Shown: positions 32,750 to 42,366 of the stretch, in pieces
Position numbering within the stretch: the stretch's first letter is position 1
Layout: each line of letters begins with the position of its first letter
The notes under the pieces: model-generated
Databases searched by the model: none
What the model saw: only the letters and a program-made list of their open reading frames with translations
Told to the model about the DNA's origin: nothing
Assembly (NCBI RefSeq): GCF_020169415.1
Contig: NZ_JAIULG010000036.1
Coordinates: 1-48,105, forward strand
Direction of reading: 5' to 3'
Source of the DNA: Tsukamurella sp. M9C
GTDB lineage: Bacteria; Actinomycetota; Actinomycetes; Mycobacteriales; Mycobacteriaceae
Length of the DNA: 48,105 nucleotides
Position numbers and translations under genes: made by a program

Positions 32750-32763
32750 TAGAACTTGTTTCA
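32750..32763. promoter_or_regulatory. KstR-type operator upstream of the secreted lipase
   Basis: TAGAACTTGTTTCA matches the mycobacterial KstR motif TNNAACNNGTTNNA at all eight fixed positions. It is the only perfect match I noticed in the window, and it lies in the promoter region of the lipase at 31757-32704. Confidence 0.55.
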
Positions 32764-32942
32764 CTCACAGTCGTCCGGCCCGGACACTCCACCATCGCCG
32801 CCGAATCGTGCGATGCGGTCACTTTCCCGGCTAATTACCCATATCCGGCAATCAGCTTGCCGCCGCAAAGGCGTACACCGTAAGAACCGCGGGAGAGGGA
32901 CCGTCCCGCGGTCGTCGCTTCCCCCGGTCTGCAGGAGTACCC

Positions 32943-33152
32943 ATGTCCCCCACCTTCACCCGCGTCGTCGTCGCCGCGTTCTCGATCGCGGCCCTCGCCG
33001 CCCCCGCCGCCGTGTCGCACGCCGACCCGTACTACAAGAACTGCACCGAGGTACGCAAGGCCGGCAAGGCCCCACTGCTCAAGGGCGATCCCGGGTACGC
33101 GAGCCACCTCGACCGCGACGGCGACGGGATCGCCTGCGAGGTGAAGAAGTAG
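32943..33152 (+). CDS. Secreted excalibur calcium-binding domain protein
   Basis: A 69-residue protein with a signal peptide (about 1-27) and one excalibur domain: YYKNCTEVRKAGKAPLLKGDPGYASHLDRDGDGIACE. The DRDGDGIACE loop is the EF-hand-like calcium site, and the two Cys probably pair. The domain is common on actinobacterial and firmicute cell-surface proteins; role unknown. GCAGGAG precedes the ATG at good spacing. It is followed by a strong terminator facing ssrA. Confidence 0.9.
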   Translation: MSPTFTRVVVAAFSIAALAAPAAVSHADPYYKNCTEVRKAGKAPLLKGDPGYASHLDRDGDGIACEVKK

Positions 33153-33164
33153 CAGCGGACACGA

Positions 33165-33195
33165 AAGCGCCCCCGGCCGATGGCCGGGGGCGCTT
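33165..33195. terminator. Bidirectional terminator between the excalibur gene and ssrA
   Basis: A perfect 14-bp stem (AAGCGCCCCCGGCC at 33165-33178, complement 33182-33195) with loop GAT. It lies 12 nt after the excalibur stop and 5 nt beyond the tmRNA 3' end, so it can serve both genes. Confidence 0.88.
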
Positions 33196-33200
33196 CGCTG

Positions 33201-33568
33201 TGGAGCCGCCGGGAATTGAACCCGGGTCCTCCGTCATTTCTACGGGGCTTCTCCGTGCGCAGTCCGCTCTGTCTCTACTCGGATCTCCCGGTCTCACGGA
33301 CGAGCCGGGATGACGATCCCAGTCGCTGTTTGATGTCCCCCGCGATACCGCGACCGCACCGCGGGGTGAATCCCTCTAGCTGATGCCAGTACCCGGGCCG
33401 AGGGCGAACCCGGACTGACAGACTCGCCTGGCTGCTTAGGCAGCGAGAGCGAAGTCGCGCTGATTGGAATCGGCGCTTATAGGGTTGCTGCGACGCTTAC
33501 GGTGGTCTCCAGCCTGCACCGGCACGCTTCCCCCGCGTCAACAAACGAAGTCGAAACCGATCGGCCCC
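33201..33568 (-). ncRNA. ssrA: tmRNA
   Basis: The 368-nt transfer-messenger RNA that rescues stalled ribosomes. It starts GGGGCCGATCGGTTTCGACT at 33568, and the 3' end pairs as the acceptor (GGGGCCG with CGGCTCC, discriminator A at 33201). The tag reading frame is at 33474-33436 and encodes ADSNQRDFALAA followed by TAA, close to the mycobacterial tag. The 3' CCA is not fully encoded. smpB, its protein partner, is 316 nt upstream on the same strand. Confidence 0.97.
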
Positions 33569-33653
33569 TCATCGTCCGCTCTGCGGAAGCCCACCCCTTG
33601 CGGAGTGGAAGTTCCATACTACCGCACCGGCATCGGCGACTGTCCAGCGAATA

Positions 33654-33773
33654 TCAGACGGTGCGCAGCCGCACGCCGGCGGCGGAGGCGTTCATGTTCA
33701 TCAGCACGGTGAGCAGCACCGCTCCGATGCGATGCGCCAGCGAAACGACCTTGGCCTTGTTCTCGACACTCAT
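33654..33773 (-). CDS. Putative 39-residue membrane-active peptide, unrecognised
   Basis: A short reading frame between ssrA and smpB. It begins MSVENKAKVVSLAHRIGAVL, has a hydrophobic helix (about 10-30) and ends with basic residues. The ATG at 33773 has a strong GAGGAG ribosome-binding site 8 nt upstream, and codon use is host-like. An elaborate palindrome lies just upstream. I do not recognise a family. It could be a small membrane protein, a leader peptide or a spurious frame; the good ribosome-binding site and position argue for translation. Confidence 0.45.
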   Translation of the reverse strand: MSVENKAKVVSLAHRIGAVLLTVLMNMNASAAGVRLRTV

Positions 33774-33784
33774 GGATCCGCTCC

Positions 33785-33830
33785 TCACTTGAGTCCCACG
33801 AGTCACATCAGTAACTCGTATCTCAAGTGA
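33785..33830. promoter_or_regulatory. Nested palindrome before the small peptide gene
   Basis: The outer arms TCACTTGAG (33785-33793) and CTCAAGTGA (33822-33830) are perfect. Inside, ACGAGTCAC (33798-33806) faces GTAACTCGT (33811-33819), with 8 of 9 paired and a 4-nt centre. It lies about 12 nt before the peptide start codon, close to its ribosome-binding site, and about 55 nt after smpB's stop. It may be an operator pair, a terminator of the smpB operon or an RNA switch. Confidence 0.6.
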
Positions 33831-33884
33831 ACGCCCGCCAAGACCGGAACTCAACGTGCCACGCCGGGCACCGTCGGAATGAAA

Positions 33885-34364
33885 TCAGCCGCGCATGCCC
33901 TTGACGCGCCGGCCGAGCTCCTTGACGAGCTCGCGCTCGGCGGTGCGGCGGGCGATGTCCTGCCGCTTGTCGTAGTCCTGCTTGCCCTTGGCGAGCGCCA
34001 GCTCGACCTTGACCCGGCCCTCGTTGAAGTACATCGACAGCGGCACCAGGGTCTGGTTGCCCTCGCGGATCTTGCCGGTCAGCGAGTCGATCTCACGCCG
34101 GTGCATGAGCAGCTTCCGCGTGCGGCGCGGCGTGTGGTTGGTCCACGAGCCGTTGCCGTACTCGGGGATGTGCAGACCGCGCAGCCAGACCTCGCCGTCG
34201 TCGATCGTGGCGTACGCGTCCACGAGCGAGGCCTTGCCCTCGCGGAGCGCCTTGACCTCGGTGCCCACGAGCACCACGCCGGCCTCGAAGGTGTCGAGGA
34301 TGGCGTAGTTGTGGCGCGCCTTGCGGTTGCTCGCGATCACCGAGCGCCCCTTCTCCTTCGCCAT
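33885..34364 (-). CDS. smpB: SsrA-binding protein SmpB
   Basis: A 159-residue trans-translation factor. [37 protein letters not shown] and the basic C-terminal tail [25 protein letters not shown] are diagnostic. It binds tmRNA and fills the decoding site of stalled ribosomes. The ATG at 34364 was preferred over ATG 34373 because GGAAGGG sits at proper spacing only for the former. It is the last protein gene of the prfB-mscS-ftsEX unit; ssrA lies just downstream on the same strand. Confidence 0.97.
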   Translation of the reverse strand: MAKEKGRSVIASNRKARHNYAILDTFEAGVVLVGTEVKALREGKASLVDAYATIDDGEVWLRGLHIPEYGNGSWTNHTPRRTRKLLMHRREIDSLTGKIREGNQTLVPLSMYFNEGRVKVELALAKGKQDYDKRQDIARRTAERELVKELGRRVKGMRG

Positions 34365-34469
34365 CGTCCCCATCCCTTCCGTACGCCGTAACCGGGTGCC
34401 GGTCACGCTGGACAACCACTCCATCGTACGGGGATGCGACGGTGCGCGGAAAGCGACTTATCGGCGGGG

Positions 34470-35375
34470 CTACTCCCGGACGTAGAAGCGCAGCGTGACG
34501 TACGCGGTGATGGCGGCGAAGCCGGCGCCCACGAGGAGCAGCCACGGGGAGACCAGCAGCACGTCGGTGTTCGTGATCCGCGCCAGGATGTTCACGCCGT
34601 ACATCTCGCGCAGGGCCCGGTCGAAGAACAGGGCCTTGCCCGCGAACAGGCCGGCGATCGCGAGGACCGCGCCGATGACGGCGCCGATCACCGCCTCCAG
34701 CAGGAAGGGCAGCTGGGTGTACCAGCGGGAGGCACCCACCAGGCGCATGATCGAGACCTCGGTGCGCCGCGTGTACGCGGCCACCTGCACCATGTTCGCG
34801 ATCAGCAGCACCGCGGCGACGGCCTGGATCAGGGCGACGAAGAAGGCGGCGTTCCGCGCGCCGTTGAGCACGGAGAAGACGCGCTCCACCAGCTCGCGCT
34901 GGTCCTGGACCCCGGCCACGCCGGGCTGCCCCTTCACCGCGTCGATCACCGCGGAGAACTTCGTCTCGTCGCCCACGCGCACCTTGAAGGACGCGGGCAA
35001 CACGCCGGGCCGCACCAGCTCGGCGAGCTCGGGCTGGTCGGCGAAGGTCTTGGTCTTCGCGGTCTCGAGCGCCTTGTCCTGCGAGATGTAGTCGATCGAG
35101 TCGACGCCCGGCTGCGCCTTGATCTTCGACTCGATCGCCTGGCACACGGCCTTCTGGCAGTCGGGATCGTCGGCGGCGACCTTGTCGTCGACGAACACCT
35201 GGATCTCGACGCGCTGCAGGAAAATGTCCTGGCTCTTGTCCGCCATCCGCACCACGAGCAGGCCGCCGCCGAACAGGCCGAGCGAGATCGCGGTGGTGAG
35301 GATCATGGCGATCGTCATGCTCACGTTCCGGCGGAGGCCCGTGAAGACCTCGCTGGTGATGAAACTGGCTCGCAC
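34470..35375 (-). CDS. ftsX: Cell division ABC transporter-like permease FtsX
   Basis: A 301-residue membrane protein. TM1 is near 20-43, followed by a large extracellular domain (about 50-170) that in actinobacteria activates peptidoglycan hydrolases (RipC in mycobacteria). Three more helices follow, with the FtsX cytoplasmic segment [26 protein letters not shown]. It pairs with FtsE, encoded 52 nt upstream, to control septal wall hydrolysis. Confidence 0.96.
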   Translation of the reverse strand: MRASFITSEVFTGLRRNVSMTIAMILTTAISLGLFGGGLLVVRMADKSQDIFLQRVEIQVFVDDKVAADDPDCQKAVCQAIESKIKAQPGVDSIDYISQDKALETAKTKTFADQPELAELVRPGVLPASFKVRVGDETKFSAVIDAVKGQPGVAGVQDQRELVERVFSVLNGARNAAFFVALIQAVAAVLLIANMVQVAAYTRRTEVSIMRLVGASRWYTQLPFLLEAVIGAVIGAVLAIAGLFAGKALFFDRALREMYGVNILARITNTDVLLVSPWLLLVGAGFAAITAYVTLRFYVRE

Positions 35376-35427
35376 TGGAAATTCAGTCCTTCGGTTCGTC
35401 GTCGTCGGCGGGGGGCGGCGGGCGCCG

Positions 35428-36117
<690 letters not shown>

Positions 36118-36144
36118 GAGCGCCCAGTCTACTGACGCCGCGCA

Positions 36145-36741
36145 CTAGCCCGGCGGAACCACCGTCGTCGGTGCGCCGCCGGTGGTGGGCGGCTCGGTCG
36201 TCGCGCCCGGAATCCCCGGCAGCGTGACCCCGCCCGGCAGCACGATCCCGCCCGGCGCGGAGGTGGTCGTCGCGCCTCCCGTGGTGGTGGCGGTCCCCGG
36301 CTCACCCGAGCGGCCCGGCACCGTCGACGACGGTGCGCCGGACTCCCCCGGCCCACCGCTCGACGGGACCGCGCTCGACGGTGCCCGCGGGGGCGTGGTC
36401 GTGACCGGCGCGTCGTACGTGGGCTCCTCCTGCGCGGGCGCCGTCGTGGTGGCGACCGGCGTCTGCCCGGTGCGGCGCTGCTCCTCGGGGACGAACTGCG
36501 CGTACAGGTCGAGGTACCACCACATCAGCCCCAGGAACAGCAGCCCCAGGACGACGGTGCTGGTGCGCGCGCGGGTGTGCGGGATCGTCTTCGGGATGCG
36601 CTCCCACGCGGCCGGGAGCGCCCGGGTGGGCTCGGACGGCGCGGGAGGCGGCTCGGGCGGCGCGGCCTGGGCGCGGATCTCCGTCGTGGCGTCGGCGTCG
36701 TTCTCGGGCTCGTCCGGCGACCCCTTCGAGATGTCGCTCAC
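36145..36741 (-). CDS. Proline/threonine-rich single-pass membrane protein (Rv3103c-like position)
   Basis: A 198-residue protein. The cytoplasmic N-terminus is acidic then Pro-rich, one transmembrane helix is at about 61-80 (VLGLLFLGLMWWYLDLYAQF), and the C-terminal 100 residues are Thr/Pro/Ser/Gly-rich and probably extracytoplasmic. It occupies the same place between mscS and ftsE as the proline-rich membrane protein Rv3103c of M. tuberculosis. Function unknown; the position suggests an envelope or division role. The ATG overlaps the mscS stop as ATGA. Confidence 0.85.
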   Translation of the reverse strand: MSDISKGSPDEPENDADATTEIRAQAAPPEPPPAPSEPTRALPAAWERIPKTIPHTRARTSTVVLGLLFLGLMWWYLDLYAQFVPEEQRRTGQTPVATTTAPAQEEPTYDAPVTTTPPRAPSSAVPSSGGPGESGAPSSTVPGRSGEPGTATTTGGATTTSAPGGIVLPGGVTLPGIPGATTEPPTTGGAPTTVVPPG

Positions 36742-37649
36742 TGCGGCGTCACCTCCTCCTCGTCCTCGACGGTGTCGGTGACGGGCGCGACGTCGATGCC
36801 GGCCGTCGCCAGGCTGCGGACGATGCGCTCGCGCAGGTTGCGACCCACCTCGAACTGCTTGCCGGGCAGGGTGCGGGCGACCATCCGCAGGTTCACCCGG
36901 TCGAGGTCGATCGACTCGATGCCCATGAGGGTGGGCTCGTCGAGCAGCAGCGTCGACATCTTCGGGTCGTGATAGGCCCGCTCGCCGACGCGGTGCAGCA
37001 GCGTGTTGACCTTCCCCATGTCGACGGTCTTCGGCAACGGGATGTCGACCACGGCGCGCGCCCAGTCCTTCGACAGGTTGGTGGCCTTGACGATCTGCCC
37101 GTTCGGCACGGTGATGACCTCGCCGTCGGTGTTGCGGAGCTTGGTGACCCGCAGCGTGACGTCGGAGACGGTGCCCTCGGCCTCCGAGCCGCCGGTCAGC
37201 GAGAGGTTCACCACATCACCGAAGCCGTACTGCCGCTCGGTGATGAGGAAGAAGCCGGCCAGCAGGTCCTGCACCACCCGCTGGGCGCCGAAACCGAGGG
37301 CCGCGCCGATGACGGTGGCCGGCGCGACGAGGGCGTTGATCGGCACGCCGAGCGCCTTGACGATCTGATAGGCGGCGAACAGGTAGATCGCGGCGATCGC
37401 GACCCAGCTGATCACCTGGATGAGCGCGTGCTGGTGCTTCGCGGACTCCGAGCGCACCAGCGAGTCGCTGTTCTTGAACTGGGCGTCGATCCGCATGGTG
37501 ACCCGCGCCGAGAACCAGTTCACGAACCGGTTCGCCAGGACCGCGGCGATGATCCACAGCATGATCGGCAGGACCCGCTCGAACATGAGGAGGCGCCACC
37601 CCGTGACGTCGGGGAGGATCGAGTTCGCGAGCAGCGCGCTACTCGTCAT
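36738..37649 (-). CDS. MscS-family mechanosensitive channel
   Basis: A 303-residue small-conductance mechanosensitive channel homolog. Three N-terminal helices lead to the pore-lining region [38 protein letters not shown], which is the MscS signature. The beta domain ([27 protein letters not shown]) and cytoplasmic C-terminal part follow. It protects against hypo-osmotic shock. It overlaps prfB by 11 nt, with the same neighbour order as Rv3104c in mycobacteria. Confidence 0.94.
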   Translation of the reverse strand: MTSSALLANSILPDVTGWRLLMFERVLPIMLWIIAAVLANRFVNWFSARVTMRIDAQFKNSDSLVRSESAKHQHALIQVISWVAIAAIYLFAAYQIVKALGVPINALVAPATVIGAALGFGAQRVVQDLLAGFFLITERQYGFGDVVNLSLTGGSEAEGTVSDVTLRVTKLRNTDGEVITVPNGQIVKATNLSKDWARAVVDIPLPKTVDMGKVNTLLHRVGERAYHDPKMSTLLLDEPTLMGIESIDLDRVNLRMVARTLPGKQFEVGRNLRERIVRSLATAGIDVAPVTDTVEDEEEVTPQ

Positions 37650-38754
37650 CGCCGCGCATCCGCCAGCGGATACCCGCCTCGATGAAGCCGTCCAGATCGC
37701 CGTCGAGCACGGCCGACGGGTTGTTCACCTCGTACTCGGTGCGCAGGTCCTTCACCATCTGGTACGGGTGCAGCACGTAGGAGCGCATCTGGTTGCCCCA
37801 GGAGGCGCCCTCGTTCGTCTTGAGCGCGTCCATCTGCGCGCGCTCCTCCTGCCGCTTGCGCTCGAGCAGCTTGGCCTGCAGGACCTTCATGGCCGAGACC
37901 TTGTTCTGCAGCTGGCTCTTCTCGTTCTGGCAGGTGACGACGATGCCGGTGGGGATGTGCGTGAGCCGCACCGCGGAGTCGGTGGTGTTGACCGACTGGC
38001 CGCCCGGGCCCGACGAGCGGTACACGTCGACGCGCACCTCGTTCTCGTCGACGTCGATGTGGTCGGTGGTCTCCACCACCGGCAGCACCTCGACCTCGGC
38101 GAAGGAGGTCTGGCGGCGGCCCTGGTTGTCGAAGGGGCTGATCCGCACGAGGCGGTGGGTGCCCATCTCGACCGAGAGGGTGCCGTAGGCGTAGTCCGTC
38201 TTGACCGCGAAGGTGGCGGACTTCAGGCCCGCCTCCTCGGCGTAGCTGGTGTCGTAGACCTCGACGCCGTAGCCGTGCTTCTCGGCCCAGCGGATGTACA
38301 TGCGCATGAGCATCTCGGCCCAGTCCGCGGCGTCGACGCCGCCGGCGCCGGCGCGGATGTTGACCAGCGCGTCGCGGGCGTCGTACTCGCCCGAGAGCAT
38401 GGTCTTGACCTCCATGGCCTCGATCTCGGTGCGCAGCTGGGCGCGGTCGCCGTCGGCGTCCTCGAGCGCCGCCGCCTTGTCGTCGCCCTCCTCCGCGTCG
38501 GCCAGCTCGTAGAGCACGGGCAGGTCGTCGAGCCGCTGCCGCAGGTCGGTGACGCGGCGCAGCTCCGCCTGGGCGTAGGACAGCTCGCTCGTGACCTGCT
38601 GGGCGTTGGCCTGGTCGTTCCACAGCTCGGGGTCGGACGCCTTGTGTTCCAGCTCGTCGACGCGCCGGCGCAGCTCGTCGAGGTCGATCACCTTCTCCAC
38701 CGTCTGCAGGGTGGTGTCGAGGCTGTCGATGTCTGCGGCTACGTCAGGATGCAC
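37639..38754 (-). CDS. prfB: Peptide chain release factor 2
   Basis: A 371-residue RF2 that ends translation at UGA and UAA. The codon-recognition tripeptide SPF is in [20 protein letters not shown], and the catalytic GGQ is in [20 protein letters not shown]. The reading frame is continuous: there is no in-frame UGA or CTTTGA shift site near codon 25, so the programmed frameshift of E. coli prfB is absent. GTG 38754 (VHPDVAADI) lies about 8 nt after a TATCCT -10, suggesting a leaderless message; GTG 38760 is the alternative start. Confidence 0.97.
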   Translation of the reverse strand: MHPDVAADIDSLDTTLQTVEKVIDLDELRRRVDELEHKASDPELWNDQANAQQVTSELSYAQAELRRVTDLRQRLDDLPVLYELADAEEGDDKAAALEDADGDRAQLRTEIEAMEVKTMLSGEYDARDALVNIRAGAGGVDAADWAEMLMRMYIRWAEKHGYGVEVYDTSYAEEAGLKSATFAVKTDYAYGTLSVEMGTHRLVRISPFDNQGRRQTSFAEVEVLPVVETTDHIDVDENEVRVDVYRSSGPGGQSVNTTDSAVRLTHIPTGIVVTCQNEKSQLQNKVSAMKVLQAKLLERKRQEERAQMDALKTNEGASWGNQMRSYVLHPYQMVKDLRTEYEVNNPSAVLDGDLDGFIEAGIRWRMRGDDE

Positions 38755-38815
38755 AGTCACCCAGGATACTGGGCCGCCGCGATGGCCGAGGCCGACGGCG
38801 CACTATGGTCGCGTC

Positions 38816-39586
38816 ATGGACGGATGGGAGCTGCTGATCGTCCTCGCGGCCGGTGTCGGGGCCGGTTTCATCAACTCCCTCGTCGGCAGCGGCACCCTCA
38901 TCACCTTCCCCACGCTCGTCGCCTTCGGCGTCCCGCCGGTCACCGCGACGATCAGCAACGCGATCGGCCTCGTCGCGGGCGGGATCTCCGGCACCTGGGG
39001 GTACCGCCGCGAGCTCTCCGGGCAGTTCGACCGGCTGCGCTGGCAGATGCCGGCGTCGGTGGCGGGGGCGGTGGTCGGCGCGTTCCTCCTGCTGCACCTG
39101 CCGGAGACGGTGTTCGAGACGATCGTCCCGATCCTCCTGGTCCTGGCGCTGGCGCTCGTGGTCCTGCAGCCCCGCATCCAGCGGTGGACCGCCCCGCACG
39201 ACGATGCCGACACACCGCCCTCGACGGGCCGGCTCGCCGCGCTCGTCGCCGCCACGTTCGCGATCGGCATCTACGGCGGCTACTTCACCGCCGCGCAGGG
39301 CATCCTGCTGGTCGCCGCGATGGGCGTCCTGGTGCACGACGACCTGCAGCGCATCAACGCGGCGAAGAACCTGCTCTCCCTGCTGGTCAACGTGGTCGCG
39401 GCGGTGTTCTACCTGGTGTTCGCCTTCGACCGGATCGCCTGGCCTGTGGCCGGGGTCATCGCGGTGGGTTCCCTGATCGGCGGAGCGCTCGGCGCGCGCT
39501 TCGGCCGAGGCCTCTCCCCCACCGCGCTACGCACGATCATCGTGGTGGTCGGCACCATCGGGCTGTGGCGGCTCCTCACCACCTAG
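38816..39586 (+). CDS. TauE/SafE-family sulfite/organic anion permease
   Basis: A 256-residue membrane protein with seven to eight helices. The N-terminal GAGFINSLVGSGTLITFPTLVAFGVPPVTATISNAIGLV and the second half GIYGGYFTAAQGILLVAAMGV are the two TauE/SafE repeats. Members export sulfite, sulfoacetate or similar anions; the substrate here is unknown. ATG 38816 lies 6 nt after TATGGT (38804-38809), consistent with a leaderless transcript. It is divergent from prfB. Confidence 0.9.
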   Translation: MDGWELLIVLAAGVGAGFINSLVGSGTLITFPTLVAFGVPPVTATISNAIGLVAGGISGTWGYRRELSGQFDRLRWQMPASVAGAVVGAFLLLHLPETVFETIVPILLVLALALVVLQPRIQRWTAPHDDADTPPSTGRLAALVAATFAIGIYGGYFTAAQGILLVAAMGVLVHDDLQRINAAKNLLSLLVNVVAAVFYLVFAFDRIAWPVAGVIAVGSLIGGALGARFGRGLSPTALRTIIVVVGTIGLWRLLTT

Positions 39587-39595
39587 GCCCTGCGA

Positions 39596-39958
39596 TCAGA
39601 TGGCGGGCGGCTGCAGCGAGCCGAGCTGCCAGGAGCTGTCGACCTTGCCCACCTTGTAGTAGACGGGCAGACGGTCCCCGACCTCCGGCCAGCGCTCAGT
39701 GAAGTCCACGATCAGCCGCCGGTAGACGTGCGTCGGCGGGGTGGTCGGGCCCTCGACGGTGCCGGAGACCGTGACGAAGGCCTGCCCCTTCTGATCGGGT
39801 TCGACCGGGCGCGGGCTCACGCCGCTGAGCGTGAGCATCCCGTCCTCCATGCCCGGGCCCGCCGGCGCGGTCCCGAGCGTGCCCCGCTTGGAGCGCTGCC
39901 ACATGACGACGAGCGCGCCCAGCATCGCGGCGAGCATGAGCACCCAGATCCATTCCAT
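39596..39958 (-). CDS. Small membrane-anchored protein of unknown function
   Basis: A 120-residue protein. One N-terminal hydrophobic helix (about 3-20, [18 protein letters not shown]) is followed by a basic stop-transfer RSKRG. A soluble domain then contains [35 protein letters not shown], which looks like a compact beta-rich fold. It starts at ATG 39958 (MEWIWVL). I cannot name the family. It is convergent with the TauE gene and divergent from hisN. Confidence 0.78.
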   Translation of the reverse strand: MEWIWVLMLAAMLGALVVMWQRSKRGTLGTAPAGPGMEDGMLTLSGVSPRPVEPDQKGQAFVTVSGTVEGPTTPPTHVYRRLIVDFTERWPEVGDRLPVYYKVGKVDSSWQLGSLQPPAI

Positions 39959-40020
39959 ATGTCCAGATTACCGACGGGGACCGCCCCGCGCCCGTGACCG
40001 GCCTCGGCTACCGTTCTCGC

Positions 40021-40821
40021 ATGTCGAGCGCACCGTCGAACCCCGTGAACCCCGACCTCGCCCTGGCCCTCGCCCTCGCGGACGCGGCCGACGAGCTGAC
40101 CATGGCGCGGTTCGGCGCGCTGGACCTGAAGGTCGACGCCAAGCCCGACCTCACGCCCGTCTCCGACGCCGACCTCGCCACCGAGACGCTCATCCGCGAG
40201 CGGCTCGCCGCGGAACGCCCCGGCGACGCGGTGCTCGGCGAGGAGTTCGGGGGCGAGGCCGTCTTCGAGGGCCGGCAGTGGGTGATCGATCCCATCGACG
40301 GCACGAAGAACTACGTCCGCGCGGTGCCGGTCTGGTGCACGCTGATCGCGCTCCTCGAGGACGGCGTGCCCGTGGTGGGCGTGGTCTCGGCCCCCGCGCT
40401 CAAGCGCCGCTGGTTCGCCGGCGCGGGCGTCGGCTCGTTCGTCTCCTTCGACGGTGCCGAGCCGCGCCGGATCGCGGTCTCGGGCGTGCAGGAGATCGCG
40501 GACTCGTCGATCTCCTTCTCCGACCTGTCGTACTTCCCCGACGCCGGATCGCGCGAGCGCTTCCTGGCGCTGGCCGCCGACGCGTGGCGCCTGCGCGGCT
40601 ACGGCGACTTCTGGAGCTACTGCCTGGTCGCGGAGGGCGCGGTGGACATCGCGGTGGAACCCGAAGTGTCCCTGTGGGATCTGGCCGCTGTCGAGATCGT
40701 GGTGCGCGAGGCCGGGGGCGTGTTCACCGGCACCGACGGGACGCCGGGCCCGCACGCGGGCTCGGCCGTGGCCGCGAACCCGGCGCTGCACCCCCAGGTG
40801 CTGGCACGTCTCACTCCCTGA
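40021..40821 (+). CDS. hisN: Histidinol-phosphatase, inositol monophosphatase fold
   Basis: A 266-residue Mg2+-dependent phosphatase. Metal motifs are LGEEFGG and [19 protein letters not shown], plus the C-terminal [19 protein letters not shown]. The close match in motif wording to actinobacterial HisN (Rv3137 type) supports dephosphorylation of L-histidinol phosphate, the penultimate stage of histidine synthesis. An inositol-monophosphatase role is the alternative. It is followed by the FadE24/FadE23 pair, as in mycobacteria. Confidence 0.9.
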   Translation: MSSAPSNPVNPDLALALALADAADELTMARFGALDLKVDAKPDLTPVSDADLATETLIRERLAAERPGDAVLGEEFGGEAVFEGRQWVIDPIDGTKNYVRAVPVWCTLIALLEDGVPVVGVVSAPALKRRWFAGAGVGSFVSFDGAEPRRIAVSGVQEIADSSISFSDLSYFPDAGSRERFLALAADAWRLRGYGDFWSYCLVAEGAVDIAVEPEVSLWDLAAVEIVVREAGGVFTGTDGTPGPHAGSAVAANPALHPQVLARLTP

Positions 40822-40858
40822 CACGCCGACACGGTTTTCGTCCCATCTCTTGGCACTT

Positions 40859-40901
40859 AACTTACCGAGGAGTAAGGTCTCATCTGACTGATGAGTAAGT
40901 T
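40859..40901. promoter_or_regulatory. Nested inverted repeats upstream of the FadE pair
   Basis: The outer arms AACTTAC (40859-40865) and GTAAGTT (40895-40901) are perfect. CTTAC (40861-40865) also faces GTAAG (40872-40876), and CTCATC (40879-40884) faces GATGAG (40890-40895). This gives two overlapping operator-like dyads sharing GTAAG half-sites. TetR-type control is plausible. Confidence 0.6.
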
Positions 40902-40954
40902 GGCGGCCAGGACGCCGGGATCACCCCCGCGACCAGCGCCGCCACGACGACGAG

Positions 40955-42331
40955 ATGGTGGAGATGAGCACGTCAACCGATCCCCGGGACACCAGCGCCA
41001 TCGGGAAGAACCCGATCCGGCGGAACCCCACGGGCCAGCTGATCCGCGCCCTGATGGCCGTGGTGCAGACGCCCTTCGTCCAGAACCGCGGCCTGCAGGA
41101 CGTGGTGAACCGCGTCGCCTACGAGGGCACCAAGCACGGATTCAAGGCGCTCGGCGCCGCGAACCGGACCTTCAAGGTGGTCGCCGGCACCGGTAAGCCG
41201 AAGCGGCTGAGCTCGAGCACGAAGTCGAACTACGACCTCACCCCGGACGACGAGCAGCAGATGATCGTCGACACGGTGCGGGACTTCGCAGCCGAGATCG
41301 TCCGTCCGGCGGCCTTCGACGCCGACGCGGCGACCGCGGCCCCGGCGTCGCTGCTCGAGCGCGCGACCGAGCTCGGCATCACCATGATCAACGTGCCCGA
41401 GGAGCTCGACGGTGCCGGCAGCGACCGCGGCGCGGTGACCAACGCCCTCGTCGCCGCGGCCCTCGCCCACGGCGACATGGGCCTCGCGCTGCCGATCCTC
41501 GCCCCCAGCGGCGTCGCGGTGACGCTGTCGCAGTTCGGCTCCGACGGCCAGCAGCAGACCTACCTCAAGGAGTACGCCGGCGAGTCCGTGCCGCAGTCCT
41601 CCGTGGTGATCGCCGAGCCCGGCGCGCTGTTCAACCCGTTCGCGCTGTCCACCAAGGCCACGCGCACCACGGGCGGCTACGTCCTGAGCGGCGTGAAGTC
41701 GATGGTGCCACAGGCCGGTTCGGCCGAACTGTTCGTGGTCGGCGCCGAGCTGGACGGCAAGCCCGCCCTGTTCATCGTCGAGTCCGGCACCGACGGCGTG
41801 ATCGTCGAGGGCGACCCCAGCATGGGCCTGCGCGCCGCCGCGCTCGGCCGCCTGAACCTCAACAACGTCAAGGTTCCCGCGACCGCGCTGCTGGGCGAGG
41901 TCGACCTCGACACCGCTACCCAGAACTACACCGACGTGGTGCGCCTGGCCCGCCTCGGCTGGTCGGCGCTCGCGCTCGGCACGTCGCGCGCCGTGCTCGA
42001 CTACGTCACCCCGTACGTCAAGGAGCGCGAGGCCTTCGGCGAGCCGATCGCGCACCGGCAGGCGGTGGCCTTCGCCGTGGCCGACATGGCGACCGAGGTC
42101 GAGGGCCTGGAGCTGCTCGTATGGCGCGGCGCCGCGCGCGCCGACCAGGGCCTGTCCTTCGGCCGCGAGGCCGCGCTCGCGCGGAAGTTCGCCACCGACA
42201 AGGGCATGCGGATCGGCCTGGACGGCGTCCAGCTGCTCGGCGGGCACGGCTTCACGAAGGAGCACCCCGTGGAGCGCTGGTACCGCGACCTGCGCGCCGT
42301 CGGCATCGCCGAGGGCGTCGTCGTCCTCTAG
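40955..42331 (+). CDS. Acyl-CoA dehydrogenase, FadE24-like
   Basis: A 458-residue flavoprotein of the acyl-CoA dehydrogenase superfamily. An N-terminal extension of about 90 residues precedes the alpha-helical domain; then come the beta domain (VVIAEPGA...TTGGYVLSGVKSMVPQAG) and the C-terminal helices (REAFGEPIAHRQAVAFAVADMATEV; DGVQLLGGHGFTKEHPVERWYRDLRAVGIAEG). The Glu of IAEG aligns with the usual catalytic position, but the protein stops 5 residues later, lacking the final helix. It starts at 40955, with ATG 40964 possible. It is followed after 35 nt by a second FadE gene; the mycobacterial FadE23/FadE24 pair is the model, possibly an alpha2beta2 enzyme (inference). Confidence 0.9.
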   Translation: MVEMSTSTDPRDTSAIGKNPIRRNPTGQLIRALMAVVQTPFVQNRGLQDVVNRVAYEGTKHGFKALGAANRTFKVVAGTGKPKRLSSSTKSNYDLTPDDEQQMIVDTVRDFAAEIVRPAAFDADAATAAPASLLERATELGITMINVPEELDGAGSDRGAVTNALVAAALAHGDMGLALPILAPSGVAVTLSQFGSDGQQQTYLKEYAGESVPQSSVVIAEPGALFNPFALSTKATRTTGGYVLSGVKSMVPQAGSAELFVVGAELDGKPALFIVESGTDGVIVEGDPSMGLRAAALGRLNLNNVKVPATALLGEVDLDTATQNYTDVVRLARLGWSALALGTSRAVLDYVTPYVKEREAFGEPIAHRQAVAFAVADMATEVEGLELLVWRGAARADQGLSFGREAALARKFATDKGMRIGLDGVQLLGGHGFTKEHPVERWYRDLRAVGIAEGVVVL

Positions 42332-42366
42332 GCCCCTTCGACTTCAGAGCAGAAGAAAGAACCCTC

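Noticed and set aside
33179-33792. Short plus-strand frames across ssrA
   Set aside because: They lie over the tmRNA on the opposite strand and have no family resemblance.
37639-38760. Programmed frameshift in prfB
   Set aside because: The reading frame is continuous from the GTG start and has no in-frame UGA near codon 25.
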